Below, piece by piece: positions 53,088 to 61,906 of a stretch of 64,000 nt of DNA; position 1 is the first letter of the stretch; each line of letters begins with the position of its first letter. Source of the stretch: Chitinophagaceae bacterium (GTDB lineage Bacteria > Bacteroidota > Bacteroidia > Chitinophagales > Chitinophagaceae); the NCBI GenBank assembly GCA_019638615.1, contig JAHBTL010000021.1:1-64000 (forward strand), in the 5' to 3' direction. A program made the translations under genes and the position numbers. The notes under the pieces were generated by a model. That model did not search any database and had not been told where the DNA came from. It saw only the letters and a list, made by a program, of their open reading frames with translations.

Positions 53088-54499
53088 TGAGTACGATCAA
53101 AACGATTATTATATATGAGTGGCTGCAGTTGAAGCGAAGCAGGACATTGTGGCTGTTGACATTGATCTTTTCTGTTATCAGCATATATGCTGCCTGGTAT
53201 GGCAGAAGCGAGGTAAAGGAGCAGCAACGCAAGATTGCCCTGTTGCAGGATTCCGTTGCTGTTAAAATGAATGTACTAAGCAGGGAGCTGCTGCAGCACG
53301 ATTCAACGGCATGGGAATATGATCCGTTATACAAAACGGTTTTTTACAACCGGCCTGATGGTATAGCGGCACTGGCCTTCGGCCAGAGAGACCTGCATAA
53401 ATTCGCGATCGAGATTTCGGAAGGCACCTATTATTATAATAAGTACGCCACCGGTTACAGCAATAAAACTTTATCCGGGGAGATCACTAACCCGCAAAAA
53501 CAACTGGCAGGGCATCTTGATCTCAGCTTTGTGATCGTTTTTTTGCTTCCCCTTTACTTTATACTGCTCTCCTATAATATTTTGAGCGCGGAAAAAGAAG
53601 AAGGTACTTTACCATTGCTTGCCGTGCAGGCTGTTTCGACCAGGAAAATATTTTTTGCAAAGCTTTTTGTACGCTGGCTGATCACTACGATGCTGGCGAT
53701 ATTGCTGTTGTTAACTGCAGCCCTTATAACCGGAGCTGTGACCGATGCAAGAATATTTTTATTCATCGCTGCTACAATGCTTTACAGTGTGGTATGGGCA
53801 GGCGTTGTATCATTGGTGGTGTCTTTTAAAAAAGCATCCGGGTTTAATGCCTTATTTCTTATCAGTACCTGGCTTGTTTTTGGTATGCTGCTGCCTGCTG
53901 CCTTTAATGCTTTCCTTACCGCAAAATACCCGGCAATCAATAAGATAGCTTTGGCGTCTGCGGTGCAAAAAGCGAATGTAGAGGTATTTGGTATTCCCCG
54001 CATTGCCGTGGCAGACAGCTTTTATGCGATGCACCCGCAATACAACAACCTTCCCGGTGATACGCTTCCCGGCGGTTGGTACAACCCCAGGTGGATACGC
54101 GCTACACATGCAGTGCTCGATAATAAAGTGCAACGGGTGGAAACGCCTTATCTCCGGGTGCTGGAAGATCGTATTCGTACTGCCGGTAAATTCAACTACT
54201 GTTCGCCGGCGCTGCTTATGCAATCCATCCTTACCGGTGCCGCTGCAAGTGACCATAAACAGATCTATGCTTTTGATACAGCATCCTGGCATTATTTTAA
54301 AACCTGGAACAGTTACTTAGACGACAGGATATTTTTTAAAAACAACCGGTTTACCAAAGCAGATTTTGACAACCTTCCTGTGTATACATTTAAACCTGTG
54401 GTTGATTACAGGCAGGTTGTTTTTTCACTACTGGTATTGCTGGCAACAGGATTGGTCTTGCTGGCAGTGTCATTGCTGAGATTGTCGGCTCCTTTTTAA
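53087..54499 (+). CDS. ABC-2 type permease, DUF3526 family (second pair, second member)
   Basis: 470 residues from ATG 53087. The longer frame to 53030 lies inside the preceding gene and is not used. The plan matches 43095..44492: N-terminal helix (about residues 20-40), external domain, helix bundle with S-A-E-K-E-E-G-T-L, terminal helix. The TAATG overlap is identical to that of the first pair, so the pairs probably arose by duplication of a two-gene unit. Confidence 0.83.
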   Translation: MSTIKTIIIYEWLQLKRSRTLWLLTLIFSVISIYAAWYGRSEVKEQQRKIALLQDSVAVKMNVLSRELLQHDSTAWEYDPLYKTVFYNRPDGIAALAFGQRDLHKFAIEISEGTYYYNKYATGYSNKTLSGEITNPQKQLAGHLDLSFVIVFLLPLYFILLSYNILSAEKEEGTLPLLAVQAVSTRKIFFAKLFVRWLITTMLAILLLLTAALITGAVTDARIFLFIAATMLYSVVWAGVVSLVVSFKKASGFNALFLISTWLVFGMLLPAAFNAFLTAKYPAINKIALASAVQKANVEVFGIPRIAVADSFYAMHPQYNNLPGDTLPGGWYNPRWIRATHAVLDNKVQRVETPYLRVLEDRIRTAGKFNYCSPALLMQSILTGAAASDHKQIYAFDTASWHYFKTWNSYLDDRIFFKNNRFTKADFDNLPVYTFKPVVDYRQVVFSLLVLLATGLVLLAVSLLRLSAPF

Positions 54500-54587
54500 A
54501 TAGATAAAAGCGTTTTGTATTCAGAAACAGAAAACTATGCGAACGGTTTCTTATCAGCCATTATAAACCAATAGCATCTTTGTTTAT

Positions 54588-55757
54588 ATGGAAAAAAATG
54601 TTTGGATAGCTTTAGTCGCTATGGCTATTATAGCTTGTACGAGTATCTCAGGTCCAAAAGAGAACGGCTCTTCTGACCGTAAAAAAATAAGTGATGCTGA
54701 AATCGCATGGATCCGAAGCAAAATAGAGCATACGTTGCGAAGCTGCAATATCCCGTCATTAGCAATCGGCATTGTTGGTAATAATGAGCTTGCATGGGCG
54801 GAAGGCTTTGGGCATCTGACCCGGGAAAGCCCTGTTAAAATGAATGCCAATGCCTTATTCCAGATTGCATCTGACACGAAAAAAATTACAGCCATCATTG
54901 TTAACAACCTGGTGGCAGAAGGGAAGCTGGAGCTGGAGGAACCTGTAATAACTTACTTAAGGGATGTGGTTTCAGCGAATAATGCAAATAAGCTAAGCGG
55001 CATTACGCTCAGACTTTTATTACTTCACAAATCGGGCATTCCCTATCGGGCGCCTGGTCAAAAAGGAATAGATGGAGAACCGATGCTGGTGGAATATACA
55101 GAGCAGGATATTATTAATGACCTGAACCCTGTACAACTGGAAACTTTGCCAGGCATTAGATTCAATTATTCAAATTTTGGCTACGCGGTGATCGGCTATA
55201 TTTGCGAAAAAGCAAGCGGGCAGAGTTATGCCGCATTGGTAAAAAAGTATATTGCTGATAAATATGGAATGAAGAATACATCTGTAGTTTTGGATAGCAA
55301 ACAGCTACAATTAATTGCGTGGCCATACAGGAAAGATAACAGGAATATAAAATCACTGCCCTGGAATATGGGAAAATTGACACCCGCCGGTGGCGTTTAC
55401 TCGAATATAAAAGATATTTCAACCTTATTGATTGCGCAAATGCGGGCATACCGGGAATTCAATAAAAGTGTCAACGAAAACAGCCCACTCATCCTGACGG
55501 AGAAATCAGAAACTGCCGGTGCGCATTATGGATTCGGGCTGGCAAAATTTGTTGATACATTGGGGGTCCGTTACGGGCATGGTGGAAATTTAGACGGTTA
55601 TGCAAGCGAGTATGTTTTTATGCCGAAAGAAGGGCTGGGCATAATCATGCTTACCTCAAGCGGAGGAGAATGGTTTGATGAATTAGGAAAAGAAATAAGA
55701 GCATATTTAATTATGAACGGGCGCTTTCAAAACGCTTCTGGGCGTAGTCCCAATTAA
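54588..55757 (+). CDS. Serine hydrolase lipoprotein, class C beta-lactamase-like
   Basis: 389 residues. Lipoprotein signal (I-I-A-C-T). Active-site motifs in order: S95-D-T-K98, Y194-S-N, and H331-G-G, the three class C/DD-peptidase-type motifs. It is likely a periplasmic D,D-peptidase, esterase or amidase of unknown substrate. The 3' end overlaps the converging superoxide-dismutase gene by 47 bases. Confidence 0.9.
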   Translation: MEKNVWIALVAMAIIACTSISGPKENGSSDRKKISDAEIAWIRSKIEHTLRSCNIPSLAIGIVGNNELAWAEGFGHLTRESPVKMNANALFQIASDTKKITAIIVNNLVAEGKLELEEPVITYLRDVVSANNANKLSGITLRLLLLHKSGIPYRAPGQKGIDGEPMLVEYTEQDIINDLNPVQLETLPGIRFNYSNFGYAVIGYICEKASGQSYAALVKKYIADKYGMKNTSVVLDSKQLQLIAWPYRKDNRNIKSLPWNMGKLTPAGGVYSNIKDISTLLIAQMRAYREFNKSVNENSPLILTEKSETAGAHYGFGLAKFVDTLGVRYGHGGNLDGYASEYVFMPKEGLGIIMLTSSGGEWFDELGKEIRAYLIMNGRFQNASGRSPN

Positions 55758-56472
55758 CAATGCTCCACCAGCCATTAATATAATCTGCTCTTTTATTTTG
55801 ATACTTCAGGTAGTAAGCATGTTCCCATACATCCAGTCCCAATACCGGAGCACCCTTGTATTCACTGATATCCATCAACGGGTTATCCTGGTTAGGTGTA
55901 GAACCGATCACTAATTTATTGTTACTTTTACTATATACCAGCCAGGCCCACCCGCTTCCGAACCTTGTAGTTGCTGCATTGGCAAACGCTTTCTGAAAGG
56001 CTTCAAAAGAATTAAAATCCCGGATGATTGCCGCTTCTAACGTTCCTTTCGGATGATTGCCGGCCTGCGCCGGCCGCAATAATTGCCAGAACAGCTCATG
56101 GTTATAATGGCCTCCGGTATTGTTGCGCATTTTCACGCTGTACTTAGAAATACCGGATAAGATATCTTCAACACTGGTGTTTTGGGTTGCCACATTTTCA
56201 TTCCTGGCTGCTTCTGCCATATTTTTTGCATAAGCCGATGCATGTTTGGAATAATGTATTTCCATTGTTGTTGCATCAATAACCGGCTCAAGGGCATTGT
56301 ATGCATAAGGCATCGGAGACTGCTGCCAACCTGTTACAGGATTCCCTGCACTTATATAACCTGATTTTTGCGCAACGGCAGCTACTGCCATGTTCGTAAA
56401 ACCCATTGCCAGTGCAGCTTTTCCGGCATTTTTCAGGAAAGTTCTTCTGCCGTTAAAAAAGTCCTTTTTCAT
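55711..56472 (-). CDS. Exported Fe/Mn superoxide dismutase
   Basis: 253 residues from ATG 56472; the frame before it has no signal. A twin-arginine-type signal (R-R-T-F-L-K, then a hydrophobic run, about residues 9-35) precedes a Fe/Mn-SOD fold. N-terminal helices carry H-Y-S-K-H. G-G-H-Y-N-H-E-L-F-W supplies further ligands, and L-D-V-W-E-H-A-Y-Y-L-K-Y contains the Asp and His ligands. It converts superoxide to peroxide and oxygen, presumably folded with its metal before Tat export to the periplasm. The metal type cannot be chosen by eye. Confidence 0.9.
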   Translation of the reverse strand: MKKDFFNGRRTFLKNAGKAALAMGFTNMAVAAVAQKSGYISAGNPVTGWQQSPMPYAYNALEPVIDATTMEIHYSKHASAYAKNMAEAARNENVATQNTSVEDILSGISKYSVKMRNNTGGHYNHELFWQLLRPAQAGNHPKGTLEAAIIRDFNSFEAFQKAFANAATTRFGSGWAWLVYSKSNNKLVIGSTPNQDNPLMDISEYKGAPVLGLDVWEHAYYLKYQNKRADYINGWWSIVNWDYAQKRFESARS

Positions 56473-56618
56473 ATCTTTTGTATTTTTTATTAATTGTTTT
56501 GGGTGCTGCATTATTTGCAACATCATTGTGGTTGTGCTGCTTCAGGATCGCATGACCCGGATTATGCGCTTGTAAAAATACACCAATTATCGCAACCATG
56601 TTGCAATAATTGAAAAAA

Positions 56619-56922
56619 GGGGCGCATTTCAAATTTTCGCGCTACTCAAATTTTGTCGGTGAGACACCATAGCCGTCAACTTAGGAAATCTGGCGCTTAA
56701 ATACCCCGAATGGGGTTTAATTTGAATAGCCATCGGTGTAACCGGTGGTATATTTGCGACAATTTTACATTGAACCCCGTAGGGGTTCAACAAAACTTCG
56801 GCATTGTTGTCCCCCAACAAAGTTGGGGGCTATTCAAATTCAAGCCCTTCGGGCTTAAGTTGACGGCTATGGTGTCTCACCGACCGAAAAATTTGCATAG
56901 TGCGAAAATTTGAAATGCGCCC
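56619..56922. repeat. Inverted-repeat element, family A (long copy)
   Basis: Ends GGGGCGCATTTCAAATTTTCGC (from 56619) and its near complement (to 56922). Inside, a second pair runs from about 56650 (gtcggtgagacaccatagcc) to its complement at about 56862..56884. The centre has several GC-rich hairpins. No gene and no obvious target duplication. Confidence 0.65.
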
Positions 56923-56982
56923 GATCTGTTGTACTTCCCTTCTTAAAATTAACTAACTTTAGAAGATGAATTGATATGTGTT

Positions 56983-57085
56983 GGGTGCATTCCAAATTGT
57001 TGCACCGCTTTTCCCTCGCCGCTCGTGGAGAGGGAATAAAAAGGGTGAGGGCAATTAATATGCAGCGACAATTTGGAATGTACCC
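56983..57085. repeat. Inverted-repeat element, family A (short copy)
   Basis: The ends GGGTGCATTCCAAATTGTTGC (from 56983) and GCGACAATTTGGAATGTACCC (to 57085) enclose about 60 bases. It lies 50 bases before the gene at 57137 and 60 bases after the previous copy, in the same family as 7159 and 35893. Confidence 0.6.
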
Positions 57086-57136
57086 TATGCGTCCAGAATA
57101 CCCGTTATCACTTATTTGTTTAACCAGAGTAGAAAG

Positions 57137-60100
57137 ATGATCACACGACGAACGAGGCTTGTATTGTTTTCTTTTTTTTTATTACTGGCAGTATTGTTTG
57201 CCGGTATATACGGGTTCTCTAAAAAAATCACGTTTCCCGCAGACGTGCAGCAGGCAATGAGCGGTCTTCCGGACCGGCTTGATTATAATGTTCATGTAAA
57301 AAAAATTTTATCCGATAAATGTTTCAGCTGTCACGGGCCTGACAGCAAGAAGCAGAAAGCTGATCTGAGGCTTGATGTTTCCGAAACGGCGTATAATAAA
57401 GTGACCGAAAGCGGTCTTAAAGCAATCAAGCCCGGCAATGTAGCGCAAAGTGAAGTGGTTCACCGTATTGTAAGCAGCGATCCTGAATACAGGATGCCTA
57501 CGCCGGATTCGCATTTGATGCTTACTGCTGCTGAAAAGGCTGTTATCATAAAGTGGATTGAACAGGGAGCGGTATATAAGCCGCATTGGGCCTTTACGGC
57601 TCCGGGAAAAAGCAATCCACCTAAAGTACATGATACGAAATGGGTCAGGAATGATATAGACCGTTTCGTATTGCAAAAGCTGGAGAATGAAGGATTGAAT
57701 CCGTCACCTGAAGCTGATAAAGAAACATTGATACGAAGGGTAAGCTTTGATCTTACGGGATTGCCCCCTTCTATAGCAGAAGCAGATGCATTTTTAAGCG
57801 ATCATAGTGAAAATGCCTACGAGAAAATGGTTGATCGTTTCCTGCAATCTCCGCGTTACGGAGAGCGGATGGCTGCTTACTGGCTGGACGTGGCCCGTTT
57901 TGCAGACAGCCACGGGTATCTCGATGACAAACACCGCGATGCCTCTCCCTGGCGCGATTGGGTGATTGACGCTTACAATAAAAACCTGCCATACGACCAG
58001 TTTATTACCTGGCAACTGGCAGGCGACCTTTTACCCAATGCCACCAAAGAACAAATACTGGCTACGGGGTTTAACCGCAATCAGAAACAAAATACCGAAG
58101 CGGGCATTATACCCGAAGAATTCCGGGTGGAATACAATGTGGACAGAACCAATACACTCGGCACAGCGATGCTGGGGCTTACACTGGGTTGCGCCAAATG
58201 CCACGATCATAAATATGACCCTGTAAGTCAAAAGGACTACTATTCTTTATATGCTTTCTTCAACAGAACCTTTGAGCTGGGAAGCTCTAACTATGGCAAT
58301 TATCACAACATGGTGCCTGGCCCCACCCTGTTACTTACAGACGCTGCAGACGACCATAAAATAGACAGCCTTCATACTGTCATTAAATATCTTGAGCAAA
58401 AAAATCAGCCCGTAAAATCTCAAAGCCCGGAAAAAAGCCTGTCGCAAAAGATTGTAGCCCACCTGTCGTTCGATCAAACAGAAACATTAAAAATTTCTGC
58501 CGGGAAAACGGCGACCGCTTTCCGTAATTCAGTTCAGCCTGCTTTTCCTGCGGCTGCCAGCAGGCAGAAATCAGGAAAAGGCATTGCCGGCAATGCACTG
58601 CTGCTGGATGAAGAAACGTTTGTAAACTTTCAGCCTTACGGTTTGGGGTATTTTGAAAGATATGAACCGTTCGCGGTTAGTATATGGGTTAAAGTCCCTC
58701 AAAAATACGAGGAGTCTGCCATTCTCCACCACAGCGATTCGCGGCGGTATGGATTCCAGGGATATGATTTAATGTTGTTCAATAACAAAGTAGGGTTCCG
58801 GCTGATGCATGCCTATCCGCACGACGCTCTCAGTATTATTGCTGACCAGGAAATGGATGCGGGTCAATGGTATCATATCACTGCAAGTTACGATGGCAGC
58901 AGCCGTGCCGCCGGTATGCGCATTTACATTAATGGCAAAGTGGTTCCTGTAACTGTAGAGTATGATCACCTGAAAAAAAATATCCGTTCTTTTCCCGATA
59001 TACACAAAGCCTCGCCCCTCGCCGGGCTTGCTTTTGGCGCCAGGGTGCTGGAGAAAACAATGAAGGGCGCGGCACTGGATGAGTTTTGTTTGTTCAATAA
59101 TACGCTGGATGAATCAGAAGCGGAATGGCTCTATAAGAGCAGGAGTATTGCCTTACAGCGCGATCCTTCCACGCCGTTGCATGTAAAGCCGGATAGCTTA
59201 ATGAACGCCAGAATGCAACTGGCTGCTGCATACGATTCGGTTAAAGAAGCAATGGTGATGGGTGATTTGCCCCAGCCGCTTACCACACATGTGCTTCTTC
59301 GTGGCGTATATGATAATTATGGAGAAGAAGTACGACCCGGAACCCCTGCTTCGGTGCTTCCTTTTCCCGACAGCCTTCCTGAAAACAGGCTGGGACTGGC
59401 AAAATGGTTATTTCTTCCCGCGCATCCGCTTACTGCCCGGGTAGCGGTAAATCATGTGTGGGAAATGTATTTTGGAAGAGGACTGGTAAAAACTTCCGAC
59501 GATTTTGGTAACCAGGGTGAAATGCCTTCACACCCCGAACTGCTGGATTACCTGTCGGTACTGTTCCGCGAAAGCGGCTGGAACCTTAAGCAACTGCAGA
59601 AAATGATCCTGATGAGCGCGACCTACCGGCAGCAATCGGTCATTACTCCCGAGCTGCATGAACGTGATCCGGAAAATATATTGCTTGCCAGGAGCTCACG
59701 GTACCGGATGCCCGCAGAAATGATCCGCGACCAGGCGCTGGCGATCAGCGGGTTGCTGTCGCCCAAAATTGGTGGTCCCAGTGTATATCCTTACCAGCCT
59801 CCCGGCCTGTGGGAAGCGTTGAGTGATAAATCGTGGCGCTATGTGTACAAATTGTCGGAAGGGGAGGATCTTTTTCGCAGGAGTATTTATACCATCGTGA
59901 AACGCTCAAGTCCTCCGCCTTATATGTTGATATTTGACGCGCCCGACCGGAATTTTTGTACGGTAAAAAGGCCTGTTTCCAGCTCGCCCCTGCAGGCGCT
60001 CGCATTAATGAATGATCCGACATTCATTGAAGCCTCGAAATTTATTGCGACACGTGCAATAAAGGAGGGCGGCAATAGTGTGGACGATAAGCTGTCTTTG

Positions 60101-60340
60101 GCTTTCAGGCTGGTAACGGGAAGATTGCCTGGTAAAGCTGAATCGGCGCTGTTGATGGAAATGTACCGGGCTGAAAGTGATATTTTTAAAAAGCATCCTG
60201 ATAAAGCGAAAAAAATATTAGCAGTAGGGAACGCAAACATGGAGCAACCTGCTTCATTGGAGGGATTGATGGAAGCGGCTGCTTATACCAACGTAACGAT
60301 GGCGTTGTTAAATACGGATGAGTTTATTACGCGGAAATAA
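57137..60340 (+). CDS. Cytochrome-c-type DUF1549/DUF1553 protein
   Basis: 1067 residues from ATG 57137; a TTG seven codons upstream is less likely. N-terminal anchor (residues 5-28), then a PSCyt1-type heme domain with C62-x-x-C65-H66. The DUF1549 domain (about 150-400) contains a second C-x-x-C-H (C-A-K-C-H) near residue 353. A concanavalin/LamG-like insert (about 440-680) is followed by DUF1553 to the C-terminus. Such proteins were first noted in planctomycetes and are frequent in Bacteroidota next to DUF1501 genes; the reaction is unknown. A DUF1501 protein and another cytochrome-type protein follow in one direction. Confidence 0.85.
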   Translation: MITRRTRLVLFSFFLLLAVLFAGIYGFSKKITFPADVQQAMSGLPDRLDYNVHVKKILSDKCFSCHGPDSKKQKADLRLDVSETAYNKVTESGLKAIKPGNVAQSEVVHRIVSSDPEYRMPTPDSHLMLTAAEKAVIIKWIEQGAVYKPHWAFTAPGKSNPPKVHDTKWVRNDIDRFVLQKLENEGLNPSPEADKETLIRRVSFDLTGLPPSIAEADAFLSDHSENAYEKMVDRFLQSPRYGERMAAYWLDVARFADSHGYLDDKHRDASPWRDWVIDAYNKNLPYDQFITWQLAGDLLPNATKEQILATGFNRNQKQNTEAGIIPEEFRVEYNVDRTNTLGTAMLGLTLGCAKCHDHKYDPVSQKDYYSLYAFFNRTFELGSSNYGNYHNMVPGPTLLLTDAADDHKIDSLHTVIKYLEQKNQPVKSQSPEKSLSQKIVAHLSFDQTETLKISAGKTATAFRNSVQPAFPAAASRQKSGKGIAGNALLLDEETFVNFQPYGLGYFERYEPFAVSIWVKVPQKYEESAILHHSDSRRYGFQGYDLMLFNNKVGFRLMHAYPHDALSIIADQEMDAGQWYHITASYDGSSRAAGMRIYINGKVVPVTVEYDHLKKNIRSFPDIHKASPLAGLAFGARVLEKTMKGAALDEFCLFNNTLDESEAEWLYKSRSIALQRDPSTPLHVKPDSLMNARMQLAAAYDSVKEAMVMGDLPQPLTTHVLLRGVYDNYGEEVRPGTPASVLPFPDSLPENRLGLAKWLFLPAHPLTARVAVNHVWEMYFGRGLVKTSDDFGNQGEMPSHPELLDYLSVLFRESGWNLKQLQKMILMSATYRQQSVITPELHERDPENILLARSSRYRMPAEMIRDQALAISGLLSPKIGGPSVYPYQPPGLWEALSDKSWRYVYKLSEGEDLFRRSIYTIVKRSSPPPYMLIFDAPDRNFCTVKRPVSSSPLQALALMNDPTFIEASKFIATRAIKEGGNSVDDKLSLAFRLVTGRLPGKAESALLMEMYRAESDIFKKHPDKAKKILAVGNANMEQPASLEGLMEAAAYTNVTMALLNTDEFITRK

Positions 60341-60420
60341 ATAATATAGCCGCTGATGCGCAGATGGAAACTGCGGGTTGGCAACAGATAATCAACAAAA
60401 ATGTTATTAATCCACTTCAT

Positions 60421-61893
60421 ATGGATGAAGCTCAAAAAATAATAAACAGCCGGGCGAGGCGTGATTTTTTAAAGGGTTCGGCATTGGGTTTGGGAAGCAT
60501 TGCTTTGGGAACCCTGCTGGGCTGCAACAACCGCGAAAAAACTGTAGCGCATGCAGGTAGTGTGGCTGAACCTGATGCAGAAAACCAACCTTTGGTTGAT
60601 CCGCATTTTGTGCCACGCGCCAAAAGGGTAATTTATCTTTTTCAAAGCGGGGGCCCCTCGCAAATGGAATTGTTTGATTATAAGCCCAAACTATATGAAA
60701 TGCACGGGCAGGAAATACCGCCGAGCGTGATTGGCGGCGGTCGTGTGTCCGGCATGGTGTCTAACCAGAATAGCTTTCCGTTGGCTGCCCCTATGACACA
60801 TTTTAAACAATATGGGAGCAACGGAGCTTACTTCAGCGATCTTATTCCGCATACTGCCGGCATTGCAGATGATATATGCGTGGTACGCAGTATGTTCACC
60901 GAGCAAATCAACCATGAGCCGGCGGTTATTTTTACACAAACCGGCAACCAGCTAAGCGGCAGGCCAAGTATGGGATCGTGGATCAGCTACGGTTTGGGCA
61001 GCCTGAATCATAACCTTCCTTCCTTTGTTGTGTTGTTATCAAAGGGTGGGGGAGACCAGCCCATCAGCAACCTGGCATGGAGCAATGGTTTTTTACCCTC
61101 GCATCACCAGGGCGTTCAGTTTATGTCTGGTAAAGATCCTGTGCTCTATCTTTCTTCACCCGATGGGGTAGACAGGATGGATCGTCGCCGGGCACTGGAT
61201 TTTATCAGGCAGTTTAACCTGCTTCAAAAAGACAAATGGCAGGATCCGGAAATTGACAGTCGTTTAAACCAGTATGAAATGGCCTACCGGATGCAGATGG
61301 CTGTACCCGAAATAACGGATCTTTCTAATGAGCCCCGGCATATCCTTGATATGTACGGACCGGATGTTACCACACCCGGCAGCTACGCCTATAATTGCCT
61401 GCTGGCAAGAAAGCTGGCAGAAAAAGATGTTCGTTTTATCCAGTTGTATCACCTGGGCTGGGATCATCATGGCAATCTTACCAGCGGAATTACCCGGGCA
61501 ACGCAGCAAACAGACCAGGCTTCGGCTGCATTGGTTAAAGATTTGAAGCAACGCGGTTTGCTGGACGATACACTGGTGATATGGGGCGGAGAATTTGGCA
61601 GAACCAGCTTCAGCCAGGGCAGGCTTACCAGGGAAAGTTTTGGACGTGATCATTTACCCAACGCCTATAGTATATGGATGGCGGGCGGCGGAATAAAATC
61701 AGGTATGCAGTATGGAGAAACAGATGATTTTGCACACAATGTAGTTCGCGATAAAGTGCATGTGCACGATTTCCAGGCAACCCTTTTATACCTGCTGGGA
61801 ATTGATCACGAACGATTTACTTACAAAAGCCAGGGCCGACGTTACCGGCTTACCGATGTGTCGGGCGATATTGTAAAAAGTATTATTGCCTGA
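60421..61893 (+). CDS. DUF1501 protein with Tat signal
   Basis: 490 residues from ATG 60421; the longer frame to 60364 adds an unlikely N-terminus. Tat signal S-R-A-R-R-D-F-L-K-G, then a Gly-rich hydrophobic run and L-L-G-C. The body is sulfatase/alkaline-phosphatase-like DUF1501 with F-Q-S-G-G-P-S-Q-M-E-L-F-D near residue 75 and W-G-G-E-F-G-R-T near residue 387. Partner of the DUF1549/DUF1553 protein in a typical pair. Substrate unknown. Confidence 0.88.
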   Translation: MDEAQKIINSRARRDFLKGSALGLGSIALGTLLGCNNREKTVAHAGSVAEPDAENQPLVDPHFVPRAKRVIYLFQSGGPSQMELFDYKPKLYEMHGQEIPPSVIGGGRVSGMVSNQNSFPLAAPMTHFKQYGSNGAYFSDLIPHTAGIADDICVVRSMFTEQINHEPAVIFTQTGNQLSGRPSMGSWISYGLGSLNHNLPSFVVLLSKGGGDQPISNLAWSNGFLPSHHQGVQFMSGKDPVLYLSSPDGVDRMDRRRALDFIRQFNLLQKDKWQDPEIDSRLNQYEMAYRMQMAVPEITDLSNEPRHILDMYGPDVTTPGSYAYNCLLARKLAEKDVRFIQLYHLGWDHHGNLTSGITRATQQTDQASAALVKDLKQRGLLDDTLVIWGGEFGRTSFSQGRLTRESFGRDHLPNAYSIWMAGGGIKSGMQYGETDDFAHNVVRDKVHVHDFQATLLYLLGIDHERFTYKSQGRRYRLTDVSGDIVKSIIA

Positions 61894-61906
61894 TTGTAAA
61901 AGGAAG

